Assembly: GCF_004348315.1 (NCBI RefSeq)
Contig: NZ_SMKC01000023.1
Span: 1-40,742 of the forward strand
Reading direction: 5' to 3'
Source: Streptomyces sp. 8K308
GTDB lineage: Bacteria; Actinomycetota; Actinomycetes; Streptomycetales; Streptomycetaceae
Length of the DNA stretch: 40,742 nt
The notes beneath the pieces were generated by a model. It searched no databases. It was not told the origin of the DNA and was given only the letters and a program-made list of their open reading frames with translations. Both the position numbers and the translations under genes were made by a program. This document shows, in pieces, positions 7,728-15,302 of the stretch. Within the stretch, counting starts at the first letter, position 1. Every line of letters starts with the position of its first letter.

Positions 7728-8606
7728 TCACCGCTTCACCAGGTTCAGGATCAGCGTGGCGATGTCCTCTGGGGCCTCCTCGGCCATGAAGTGGCCCGCC
7801 TGGGTGGTGAAGTGCTGAAGGTCTGTGGCCCACGGCCGCCAGGTCGCGGTGGCATCGAACCCCAGCTGCTGGCCCCAGTCCTGCTGGACGACCATCACCG
7901 GCATCGTGAGCCGGTTGCCGGCGTCGAGGTCGGCTTGGTCATGTGCGATATCAATGGTGGCGGTGGCGCGACAGTCGGCGACGATCGACGCAACGGCGTT
8001 CCGGCATGCGCGAAGGTACTCGGCGCGCACGGGCGCCGGGATCGCTTGCGGGCTCGTGGACCAGGTGTCGAGGAAGTGGCCGAAGAATGCCTCGGCGCTG
8101 TTGGCGATCATCTGCTCGGGCAGACCGGGCGGCTGGGCCATCAGAAACAGGTGGAAGGCCACCGCCGCGCTGACCCCGTGGAGGACGTTCCAGGTGTCCA
8201 AAGTGGGAACGATGTCCAGGATTCCCAGGTGGCTGATCCGGTCCGGGTGGTCCAGGCCGGCCCGGAACGCAACATGCGCGCCACGGTCGTGCCCGACCAG
8301 CGCGAACCGGTCGAACCCGAGTGCTTCAGCCAGGCCGACGATGTCCGCGGCCATCGTCCGCTTCGAGTAGGTGTCCTCGGTGACCGCTTCGGGCTTGCTG
8401 CTGGCCCCGTAGCCGCGAAGATCGGGGCAGATCACGGTGTGGTGCTCGGCCAGGATGGGAGCGACATGCCGCCACATCAGGTGGGTCTGGGGAAAGCCGT
8501 GGAGCAGCACGATGGCCGGCCCCTCTCCGCCGACCGCCGCGTTCAGCTCGATGCCGTCGGCCACGCCGATCGGCCTGGTCTCGAACCCCGGAATGGTGAT
8601 GCCCAT
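7728..8606 (-). CDS. Alpha/beta hydrolase, epoxide hydrolase / haloacetate dehalogenase type
   Basis: The 292-residue enzyme has the full alpha/beta fold signature: oxyanion 'HGFPQT' (about 36-41), 'PDLRGYGAS', nucleophile Asp107 in 'VGHDRGA', and the catalytic His near 272 in 'AGHFMAEEAPE'. An aspartate nucleophile after His, instead of serine, places it with epoxide hydrolases and haloacetate dehalogenases, which form an ester intermediate with the substrate. It is probably cytoplasmic, as no signal peptide is visible. The gene diverges from the BTAD regulator at 8751 with a 144-bp intergenic region. Its 3' end touches the IS481 scar but the protein appears complete. Together with the VOC and SRPBCC proteins it suggests small-molecule detoxification. 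Confidence 0.88.
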   Translation of the reverse strand: MGITIPGFETRPIGVADGIELNAAVGGEGPAIVLLHGFPQTHLMWRHVAPILAEHHTVICPDLRGYGASSKPEAVTEDTYSKRTMAADIVGLAEALGFDRFALVGHDRGAHVAFRAGLDHPDRISHLGILDIVPTLDTWNVLHGVSAAVAFHLFLMAQPPGLPEQMIANSAEAFFGHFLDTWSTSPQAIPAPVRAEYLRACRNAVASIVADCRATATIDIAHDQADLDAGNRLTMPVMVVQQDWGQQLGFDATATWRPWATDLQHFTTQAGHFMAEEAPEDIATLILNLVKR

Positions 8607-8750
8607 CGTTGCCGATCCCCTTGTCGAACATGTGAGCTACTGACGCTCATGGGTGGATGCGTGAACAACAGGGAGGATGGGTCAGCCGGGTTAGCAGTGG
8701 ATCAGTAGCGGCAGCCTGAAGCCGACGACGATGAGAACGACAATGAGGGC

Positions 8751-10697
8751 ATGGAGATCCTCGTCAAGGTGCTCGGACCGATCGAGGTCAGGGACACCGA
8801 GGGCCGCCCTGTAGCGGTTGGCAGCCAGCGTCGCCGCGAGCTTCTGGGACGGCTGGTCGCGGCAGGCGGCCGGGCCGTGCCGCTGTCGGTGCTGGTCGAT
8901 GATCTCTGGGAGGACCCGCCGCTCTCAGCGGCCGGGACGGTCCGCACCTTCATCGCCGAGCTGCGCCGCGCCCTTGAACCGGATCGTCTCCCGCGAACCC
9001 GGTCGCACGTCATCGCCACCGTCGGTACCGGATACGCCCTACGGGTTCCACGGGCGCACATCGACGCCCATCGTTTCGAGGACGCCCTCGCGGCCGTGCG
9101 CGACGAACCCAGCGGCGAGACTGCCCGTGCGCTGAGCGAAGCGCTCTCCTGGTGGCAGGGCGAGCCGTACGCAGACCTCGACGCCTCGTCCTGGGTGACA
9201 GCAGAGCGTGCCCGCCTGGCAGAACTGCACCGTCAAGCCGTCGAGCTGCGTGCGCGGGCGATGCTCGACCTCGGACGCGGTGCGCCCCTGGTCCCGGAGC
9301 TGGAGGCGTTCGCAGCCGCACACCCGTGGCGGGAGCATGCCTGGGGCCTGCTTGCCCATGCTCTCTACCAAGCTGGCCGTCAGGTCGAGGCGCTGGCCTC
9401 ACTGCGTGACGCGCGAGCCAGGCTGCTGGAACAGTTCGCACTGGAATCGGCGGACAGTCTCGACCATCTCGAACGTGACATCCTCCGGCACGCTGCACAC
9501 CTCACGCCCGCGCCGGGGGGCGAGAACCGGCTGCGCCTGCTCACGCGCACAGAAGCGACGGGGACCTACACCCGGCTGCGCTCGATGACCACCGTGGCCA
9601 GGGTCGCCGCGTTTACAGGCGGCACCAACCTGGCACTTGCCCAAGAGCAACGCGCCGCGGCAGCCGCGGAAGCCGAACGGGCTGGAGACCCCGATCGCAC
9701 CGCTCGCGTGATCGCGGCGTACGACGTCCCCACCATCTGGACGCGCGCCGACGATCCCGGACGGTCCGAGGCCCTGGTCGCGACCACTCGACGCACTCTG
9801 CACCGGCTCGGGCCAGGGGCTCCACCCCCGCTTCGAGCACGTCTGCTCGCCACCATCGGGCTCGAGCATCGCGGAACCCGAGACCGCTGGGCCGCCGAGG
9901 CGGCGACCGAAGCCGAGCGACTTGCCCGAGACCTGCGCGACCCCAACGTGCTGGTACTCGCGCTCAACGCGCGATTCGTGCAGTCCTTCCAGCGCCCCGG
10001 GCGCACCGGTGAACGCGACGCCATCGCCGGCGAGCTCATCGATCTCTCCGCCCGGCATGATCTCCCGATGTTCGAGATCCTCGGCCATCTGATCAAGATC
10101 CAGGTCCACGCGGCCCGCGGCGACAGCCAGGCCGCGCAACGCCACGTCGTGGCGGCGGAGCGGCTCGCCACCCTCCACGAGACCCCACTCGTTCACGTTC
10201 TCACCACCGCTTTCCGGACCATGTGCCTGGCAGAACGATCCAACGACCCGGCCGAGGTCGCTTACGCCTATCGCACCGTGGCCACCGACCTCGCCGGCGC
10301 TGGCATGCCCGGAGTGGAAGCCGGCATCTTCGCGCTCGCACTCCTCTCACTCCGCATGCGCCACCGGCGCCCCGCGCCAACCAACCCCGACCTCGACTGG
10401 GGCCCCTACCGCCCCTGGGCCCAGCCCCTCCTCGACCTCGCCCACGGCAACCTTGCAGCGGCCCGCCACGCCGCCGCCACCCTGCCCACACCCCCTGCTG
10501 ACCACCTGTACGACACACTCTGGACCGTCAACGCACACACCGCGATCCTGCTCCACGACGCCTCACTCGCCACACAAGCACACCACGCCCTCACCCCCCT
10601 GCGCGGCGAGATCGCGGGCGGAACAACCGCCATGATCACCTTCGGCCCCGTCAACGACATCCTGACGACCCTCGAACAGCACCTCAAGCGGCCATGA
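8751..10697 (+). CDS. AfsR/SARP-type BTAD transcriptional regulator without NB-ARC domain
   Basis: This 648-residue regulator starts with an OmpR-like winged helix (1-100; 'VKVLGPIEVRD' ... 'RELLGRLVAAGGRAV' ... 'IATVGTGYALRVP'). It continues with the bacterial transcriptional activation domain (about 105-245) and then a long alpha-helical, TPR-like C-terminal half rich in Ala/Arg/Leu helix pairs. There is no P-loop, so the STAND ATPase module of AfsR is missing. Such proteins usually activate nearby secondary-metabolism or catabolic genes. The most obvious target is the divergent hydrolase. ATG 8751 is the only in-frame start that keeps the full winged helix; its ribosome site is weak. The stop is 8 bp before the right terminal repeat of the element. 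Confidence 0.88.
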   Translation: MEILVKVLGPIEVRDTEGRPVAVGSQRRRELLGRLVAAGGRAVPLSVLVDDLWEDPPLSAAGTVRTFIAELRRALEPDRLPRTRSHVIATVGTGYALRVPRAHIDAHRFEDALAAVRDEPSGETARALSEALSWWQGEPYADLDASSWVTAERARLAELHRQAVELRARAMLDLGRGAPLVPELEAFAAAHPWREHAWGLLAHALYQAGRQVEALASLRDARARLLEQFALESADSLDHLERDILRHAAHLTPAPGGENRLRLLTRTEATGTYTRLRSMTTVARVAAFTGGTNLALAQEQRAAAAAEAERAGDPDRTARVIAAYDVPTIWTRADDPGRSEALVATTRRTLHRLGPGAPPPLRARLLATIGLEHRGTRDRWAAEAATEAERLARDLRDPNVLVLALNARFVQSFQRPGRTGERDAIAGELIDLSARHDLPMFEILGHLIKIQVHAARGDSQAAQRHVVAAERLATLHETPLVHVLTTAFRTMCLAERSNDPAEVAYAYRTVATDLAGAGMPGVEAGIFALALLSLRMRHRRPAPTNPDLDWGPYRPWAQPLLDLAHGNLAAARHAAATLPTPPADHLYDTLWTVNAHTAILLHDASLATQAHHALTPLRGEIAGGTTAMITFGPVNDILTTLEQHLKRP

Positions 10698-10705
10698 CGC
10701 CCACT

Positions 10706-10758
10706 TGCTCACTCCGTGAGCCGTCACGCTCGGCGACCCCGAGATGTTGATCAGAGCC
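10706..10758. repeat. Right 53-bp terminal inverted repeat
   Basis: This is the reverse complement of 3839-3891 with four mismatches. It includes the equivalent of the last transposase codons (Leu-Thr-Pro-stop), although no transposase precedes it. The inner hairpin (CTCAC TCC GTGAG) could stop transcription from the BTAD gene. Confidence 0.85.
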
Positions 10759-10766
10759 GTTGGAGT
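10759..10766. repeat. Right target-site duplication of the 6.9-kb transposon
   Basis: GTTGGAGT follows the GGCTCT terminus directly and matches the left flank GTTGGAGC in direct orientation at seven of eight positions. Confidence 0.65.
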
Positions 10767-11048
10767 TCCCCACGTACGGCCGGTCGCGATTTAACCGTGC
10801 CTAGTCACGAGGGCACGCTGCGCGCGATCGGCCATGCGGGTCTGAGCGCCGTTCGAAGCAGCAGTCGGCCCCGTCAGCCAACGAGTCGCGTCGACTGGCC
10901 AGCGTCGGTGGCTGGTCGCTTCGCAACGCTCGGGCGGGCCGGCGTCCCTCGCCGGTGCCGACGCGGACGATCCGAGGGGCGGCTCCTCAGCCTCGTTCGT
11001 TCAGCGACCAGGTCGCGGCCGACCGTGTGGCGGCGCAGCCCTCGGCGG

Positions 11049-11612
11049 TCATCGGGCGGTCCTCCGGTAGCGGGTGAGGACGGCGGCACCGGCCTGCTCG
11101 GCGGCCAGGCACTCCAGCTCGGCGTGGGGGCCGTCGGTTGGGAAGAGCCGCCGGCCGGTGCCGAGGACGGTGGGGAAGGTCAGCAGCCGGTACTCGTCGA
11201 TCATGTCCGCGGCCCTCAGCCGGTCCACGACGCTCAGGCTGCCGGTGATGACCACGTCCCGCCGCTCATGCTTGACGGCGTCGACCAGGTCGCCGTCAAG
11301 GAGCTGGGAGTTCGCCCACGCCGACGTGTCGGCGTGAGTCAGGGTGCGGGAGGCGACCAGCTTCGGCACGGCGTTCATCCGCGCGGCGAACGGGTCGTCG
11401 CGGCCCGGCCACAGCCGCGAGAACAGCTGCCAGGTGGCGCGCCCGAGCAGCAGTACGCCCTCGTCCAGCGTGCGGCCGAGCCGGAACTTGTCCCCGGCGA
11501 CCGCCTCCGGGCCGTACCGGAATGCCCAGCCACCCCGCGACGACCCGGCGGACCCGTCCGGGTCGGACACGATCCCGTCCAGGGTGATGAACTCGATGAC
11601 GATGACGCTCAC
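11049..11612 (-). CDS. Dihydrofolate-reductase-like (RibD C-terminal domain) protein
   Basis: The 187-residue product shows the family pattern: 'VIVIEFITLDGIVSDPDG' at the start, 'VLLLGRATWQLFSRLWP' (the Y/W-rich NADPH site), 'KLVASRTLTHAD', 'VVITGSLSVVDRLRAADMIDEYRLLTFPTVLGTGRRLF' and a C-terminal 'VLTRYRR'. These proteins are NADPH-binding reductases related to DHFR/RibD with mostly unknown substrates. GTG 11612 is preceded by GGGAG at good spacing, which is why longer starts were rejected. It follows the ECF sigma gene by 57 bp on the same strand; such pairs are common and suggest co-transcription. Confidence 0.85.
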   Translation of the reverse strand: MSVIVIEFITLDGIVSDPDGSAGSSRGGWAFRYGPEAVAGDKFRLGRTLDEGVLLLGRATWQLFSRLWPGRDDPFAARMNAVPKLVASRTLTHADTSAWANSQLLDGDLVDAVKHERRDVVITGSLSVVDRLRAADMIDEYRLLTFPTVLGTGRRLFPTDGPHAELECLAAEQAGAAVLTRYRRTAR

Positions 11613-11669
11613 GATGAGGCTCCCTTCGGTTCGGTGCTCACCGGTACGTACCGGCCGCACCGCCCCGAC

Positions 11670-12608
11670 TCATCGCTCCCGGCGGAACTCGTCGGCGGAA
11701 AGCTCGCCCGGCAGCTCGAAGGCGTCGAACACGCGCGGATCGGCGAACACGACATTGCGCGCGATGCGGCCGTCGGCGACGGTGAAGACCTGCACCGTGT
11801 GCAGGCGGCCCCCGCCGCCGGGCTTCGGCGCGTACGCGGCGAGCGCGGGCTGCCCGCCTGCGGTGAGCTCCCTCATGCCCCAGCCCGTGCCACGCATCCC
11901 GAACACGCGCTCCAGGAACCGGCCGTAGTCCCGGCTGCCCCGGTACCACAGCGGCACCGGCGGCATCTCCAGCACCGCGTCGTCGGCCAGCAGCCGCACC
12001 AGCGCGGGCACATCCGCCGCCTCGAACGCCCGCATGTACCGCCCGATCACCGCCCGCACCTCGGGATCGTCCGGCTCGGTGACCGCACCGGCGTCGCCCA
12101 CGTCGGCGAGGGCGGCACGGGCCCGCTGCAGCGCGCTGTTGACCGCCGCGACCGTCGTCCCCAACTGCTCGGCGACCTCGGCGGCGGTGAACGCCAGCAC
12201 CTCGCGCAGCACCAGCACCGCCCGCTGCCGCGCCGGCAGGACCTGCACCGCCGCCACCCACGCGAGCCGCAGATCGGCCCTGATCTCCGCATCGAACCGC
12301 GCGTCGGGGAACGGCTCCAGCCAGGGCACATCGAGCGCCGGCACCAGCGGCGCCCCGGGATCGTCGCTCGGCACCCCCAACCCGGACGGCAGTGGACGCC
12401 GCCTGCGCCCCTCCAACGCGGTCAGGCACACATTGGTCGCGATCCGGTACAGCCAGGTCCGCACCGACGCGCGCGCCGGGTCGTACCGGTCACGGGCCTT
12501 CCAGGCACGCAGCAGCGTCTCCTGCACTAGATCCTCGGCCTCGTGCACCGATCCCAGCATCCGGTAGCAGAACGCCACCAACTCACCACGGTACGGCTCG
12601 AAATCCAC
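11670..12608 (-). CDS. ECF sigma factor with C-terminal SnoaL-like domain
   Basis: The 312-residue sigma factor has sigma-2 at about 1-70 ('VAFCYRMLGSVHEAEDLVQETLLRAWKARD', 'VRTWLYRIATNVCLTAL'), sigma-4 at about 110-165 ('LPARQRAVLVLREVLAFTAAEVAEQLGTTVAAVNSALQRARA') and a SnoaL/NTF2-like domain at about 185-310 ('RYMRAFEAADVPALVRLLADDAVLEMPP', 'VQVFTVADGRIARNVVFAD'). No anti-sigma gene is adjacent. In sigma factors of this architecture the SnoaL domain is thought to act as built-in control, perhaps sensing a small molecule. It probably directs RNA polymerase to its own operon, which includes the DHFR-like gene. Confidence 0.92.
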   Translation of the reverse strand: MDFEPYRGELVAFCYRMLGSVHEAEDLVQETLLRAWKARDRYDPARASVRTWLYRIATNVCLTALEGRRRRPLPSGLGVPSDDPGAPLVPALDVPWLEPFPDARFDAEIRADLRLAWVAAVQVLPARQRAVLVLREVLAFTAAEVAEQLGTTVAAVNSALQRARAALADVGDAGAVTEPDDPEVRAVIGRYMRAFEAADVPALVRLLADDAVLEMPPVPLWYRGSRDYGRFLERVFGMRGTGWGMRELTAGGQPALAAYAPKPGGGGRLHTVQVFTVADGRIARNVVFADPRVFDAFELPGELSADEFRRER

Positions 12609-12681
12609 ACGCTCATCATGCCGCCCACCGGTCTTACGCCCCCGCGAGAGGGGGGTTCAGCGGGATCCGCCAGGTCTTCGG

Positions 12682-13380
12682 TCAGCTACCACGCGTGCGT
12701 TCCCTCAGGCCGAACGACTCCCTGTGACCATTCGCGTACTCGCGGGCGGTGATCACCGTGGCGCCGGGACCGCTCCCCGGGCAACCCGCTCGGGCGGGTC
12801 GAACTCCTGAAACTCGACACCAGCCGGCCGTCAGGCCAGGCGGCGGACTGCGCAGGCTCACCTCCCACTCGGCCGGGGCCCGCCGCGTGAAGGGATGCAA
12901 CGCCACAACGGGGCCCAGGGCCCCGTTCCTCACCCGCGCCACCATCGCCCGCCTCTGTAGAGGCGACATCGAGGCCGCCTGCGCCACGGCACACGCGTAC
13001 TCCATCGCGAGTGAGCGGGTGAGGCCGACGAACGGCGGCCTTCGAGGCGCGGTAAACGCCAATGTCGGGGAGCGCGACGAGTGCGCCGACCGAGGACACG
13101 TTGACGGCGGAGCCGCCGCCGGCCCTCACCGTCTCCGGAACCACGCGCTTGGCGGTGACCAGGCAGGACATGGTGTTGACGTGCATCACCCGGTCGACGT
13201 CCTCGACCGTCTGCTCAAGCAGCGGCTTGGCCAGGACGACGCCGCCGTTGTCCACCAGGCCGTCCACCGTGCCGTACGCGTCGACGAGCTGGGTCGTGAG
13301 CTCGTCGACGGTCTGCTCGGAGACGAGGCCGCCGGCTGGGCGATCGAGCACACCGCGGAGATCGAGGCCAGCGGGACCGC
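12682..13380 (-). pseudogene. Short-chain dehydrogenase (SDR) remnant
   Basis: The N-terminal cofactor motif is missing. From about 13350 the minus strand reads 'VDELTTQLVDAYGTVDGLVDNGGVVL', 'VDRVMHVNTMSCLVTAKRVVPETVRAGGGSAVNVSSVGAL' and 'VYRASKAAV', the SDR core with the NNGG, NVSS and YxxxK (here YRASK) motifs. The frame then shifts near 13040 and resumes as 'FVGLTRSLAMEYA' in another frame. The remaining 3' sequence does not look like an SDR C-terminus. The gene is truncated at both ends and frameshifted. Confidence 0.75.
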
Positions 13381-13398
13381 CTACGGCGCCGGGGCCGG

Positions 13399-13995
13399 TC
13401 AGCGCACGAGGAGAAGGACGACGAACGGCAGGAAGACGGCCACCGGCCCGAGCGTGCCGATCAGCAGCCGGCGGTCCCGGCGCCGGGCGTCGGCGGCCCG
13501 AGCCTCCGGCGACGGCGCCCAGTCAGGCCCGCGCAGTTCCTGCCAGACGTTCCGCACCAGCTCGACCTCGCGCTGGAAGACCGGCTGGTTCTCGTCGAAG
13601 TACAGCAGCTGGATCCGGCGACCGTCCCGACGGTACGCGTAGGCGAGGGTGGCCGGCTGGCCGAACAGCGGTGAGGCCTCGGTGTTCGACTCGACGCGGA
13701 TGTCGTGCAGTTCCGCCCAGCGCAGTCGCCGGGTCAGCAGCACGCCGCGCACCCGGACGCCGTCCAGGTCGACGTACGTCCCGGACCGGCGCAGGGCGAC
13801 CGTCAGCCAGGCGAAGAGCACCGGGGCCAGGACGGTCCCGATCAGCCGGGCCGCCGCGGAGACGTCGTCCCCGCCGGCCCACAGCCCGCCCGTGATCAGG
13901 AGGAGCCACGCTCCCGCGGCCACGGACGCGATGGTGCGCTGACGGGAGATCATGTGGTACTCGCGCGGCAGCGACTCGACGCTCATGTGCGTCAT
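13399..13995 (-). CDS. Small membrane protein with bacterial PH-like domain
   Basis: From ATG 13995 (MTHMSVESLPREYHMISRQ) the protein has about 198 residues. Two membrane segments near residues 25-45 and 52-70 are followed by a bacterial PH domain ('GTYVDLDGVRVRGVLLTRRLRWAELHDIRVESN', 'QPVFQREVELVRNVWQELRG'). A final hydrophobic segment lies at the C-terminus ('LGPVAVFLPFVVLLLVR'). This topology is typical of actinomycete PH-domain membrane proteins of unknown role. ATG 13986 is an equally possible start, and neither has a clear ribosome site. The broken SDR lies directly downstream. Function is not assigned. Confidence 0.75.
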   Translation of the reverse strand: MTHMSVESLPREYHMISRQRTIASVAAGAWLLLITGGLWAGGDDVSAAARLIGTVLAPVLFAWLTVALRRSGTYVDLDGVRVRGVLLTRRLRWAELHDIRVESNTEASPLFGQPATLAYAYRRDGRRIQLLYFDENQPVFQREVELVRNVWQELRGPDWAPSPEARAADARRRDRRLLIGTLGPVAVFLPFVVLLLVR

Positions 13996-14042
13996 GTACC
14001 CGCTGTGCACGAGGCCGGAACGAACGACGCGCTTCGGACCCG

Positions 14043-14234
14043 TCGAGGACAGGAGAGCGGCTACGGCAAGGTCTGGGCGAAGGCCAGGGACGCCGTGCTG
14101 ACCGACGAGAGGCCGCGTCGATGCTCGCCCACAGGCCGTACGACCTGCGCCAAGATCCTCGCGCGGAACGAGGAGCGCGCTGCGACCAGCGCATCGAGGC
14201 CGCGATGCGCGAGTGGGACGACGCCGAGAGGTAG
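14043..14234 (+). pseudogene. C-terminal remnant of an integrative-element tyrosine integrase
   Basis: The plus strand reads 'ESGYGKVWAKARDAVLTDE', then after a frameshift 'AASMLAHRPYDLRQD', then in frame to the TAG at 14232-14234 'DQRIEAAMREWDDAER'. The RPYDLR block is the first catalytic arginine motif of the integrases used by actinomycete integrative elements (AICEs), and 'RIEAAMRE' is their usual C-terminal tail. The stretch between them, which should hold HxxR and the catalytic Tyr, is deleted. It ends 177 bp before the tRNA-Tyr fragment, the normal int-to-att arrangement. Confidence 0.75.
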
Positions 14235-14410
14235 CCGCAGGACCTCTTCCCCTGGGGGACAACATGGGGAAGAGGGGACTGAACCAAGGGCGGGAAAGGC
14301 GCGAGACAGAGGGCAACAAAGGCCGTGTTCCTGCTCGCGAGCGGCGTTCGGGGGCAGCAAAACAGCCTCCGCCCCGGCGCCTCTGCTGGTCAGAGGCTGT
14401 CTCTTCACTG

Positions 14411-14462
14411 TGGCGGCGCCAGGGTTCGAACCTGGGTAGGCTGAGCCGGCAGATTTACAGCC
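14411..14462 (-). other. 3' half of a tRNA-Tyr gene: attachment-site relic
   Basis: On the minus strand the segment reads CTGTAAATCTG (anticodon GTA in its loop), then a variable arm, a T-arm with GGTTCGAA, and the acceptor end GGCGCCGCC followed by A. The 5' half that should begin GGCGGCG is not found upstream. A tRNA 3' half beside an integrase remnant is what remains when an element integrated at tRNA-Tyr has decayed; SLP1 is the known Streptomyces precedent for this site. It cannot make a functional tRNA. Confidence 0.8.
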
Positions 14463-14652
14463 TACCCGGCATACCCCTCTGACCAGGCACTTTCCTGATC
14501 CTGGCGTCCGCTGCCCCCGCATACCCCACAGGGTCGGCGAAAAGGACGGCGGTCGCCGTCGGCCTTCAACCGCTGCGACCCGCCTCAGACATGCCCGGCG
14601 TCAACCCGACACGTCCCGGCCCGTTCGACGTCGGTCAGGAGACCGTAAAGCG

Positions 14653-15062
14653 AGCGGCTGTGCCCGTAATCGGTGGTAGCGCCGGGTGCTGATCACTGGA
14701 GGAGGACGCGGTGGCGGAGCAGGACGAACCGGGCTCGGCCGTGCACTGCCTCATGATCCGCTTGGTTCGCGTGTTGACGCCCTCGGTGCGGCCGTTTGGT
14801 AGGGGAGGGTGAGGCCGGCGTTGGCCGCAACCCGGTCGAGTTCGAGGCCGCCCCGCCGTCTCGCCCGTCATCCTCACCCGCCCTGACAACCTGCGGGACA
14901 AGGACAGCCAGCTCCTGCGGGAGCTTACCGTCGCCTGCCCCGAGATGACCGACCTCGCCCGCCTGGTCAAGGAGTTCGCCGGACTCCTCACTCCCGCCGC
15001 CGCAACGACACCAAGCTCACCGAGTGGACCACGGCCGCCCGCGCCTGCGACCTTCCTCACCT
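14653..15062. mobile_element. ISL3-family transposase remnant, split and inverted
   Basis: Minus strand, about 14860 to 14653: 'GLELDRVAANAGLTLPY', then 'NGRTEGVNTRTKRIMRQ' in a shifted frame and a terminal-repeat-like GGCTGTGCCCGTAATCGGTGG at 14653. Plus strand, about 14862-15062: 'RPDNLRDKDSQLLRELTVACPEMTDLARLVKEFAGLLTP' and 'NDTKLTEWTTAARACDLPHLHA'. In intact relatives the second block directly precedes the first on the same strand. The two parts now lie back to back, so an inversion occurred inside the element. The N-terminal half is absent. Confidence 0.75.
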
Positions 15063-15065
15063 GCA

Positions 15066-15284
15066 TGCCTTGAGCAGTCCGGCGATGAGGAATCCGTAGA
15101 TGTCGACGATCCACAGCAACTGCGTGCTCGATGGCCTGAGGTCCGCGCTCAGGTCCGGCACCGCCAGGTGCGGAACGGACATGTCGAGGGAGATCAGAAG
15201 GGTGGGCAGGACCAGCACGGCCAGCCCCGACCACTCCCGCCATCCGGCCTCGGCCCGAGGCGGTGTCGCCACTCTTGTGTCCAT
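15066..15284 (-). pseudogene. N-terminal fragment of an MFS drug exporter
   Basis: ATG 15284 opens about 70 residues: a short hydrophilic leader, the first membrane segment ('LAVLVLPTLLISLDMSVPHLAVPDL') and the following 'QLLWIVDIYGFLIAGLL'. The spacing and the 'LD.SV...A.P.L' and 'W..D.Y' patterns are typical of 14-segment DHA2 exporters. The reading then stops where the ISL3 remnant begins, so more than 80 percent is missing. It starts 18 bp after the NmrA-like/ABM gene, so the two were once an operon. A truncated exporter beside this oxidoreductase suggests a decayed antibiotic or toxin-handling unit. Confidence 0.8.
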
Positions 15285-15302
15285 GGTTTTCTCCCCCCTC
15301 GA

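Larger units (their letters stand above)
3839..10758. mobile_element. Probable ISL3-family transposon with passenger genes (6.9 kb)
   Basis: The element is bounded by 53-bp inverted repeats (49/53 identical) beginning GGCTCTGATCAACAT, flanked by an 8-bp direct repeat with one mismatch. Inside are an intact ISL3-type transposase reading toward the left end, then a CGNR regulator, VOC protein, SRPBCC protein, IS481 scar, alpha/beta hydrolase and BTAD regulator. No second terminal repeat is visible just upstream of the transposase (5462-5543), which argues that the partner end is the distant one at 10758. ISL3 elements with passenger genes are known (ISPpu12). The alternative is that the 10706-10758 copy is the last scrap of a second ISL3 element. 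Confidence 0.65.

Noticed and set aside
10716..12530. A 604-codon plus-strand open frame
   Set aside because: It is antisense to the DHFR-like and sigma genes, has Arg/Gly/Ala-rich text with no domain, and starts inside the right terminal repeat.
14411..14500. Complete tRNA-Tyr gene
   Set aside because: Only the anticodon loop, variable arm, T arm and acceptor 3' strand fit; no 5' acceptor or D arm pairs with it.
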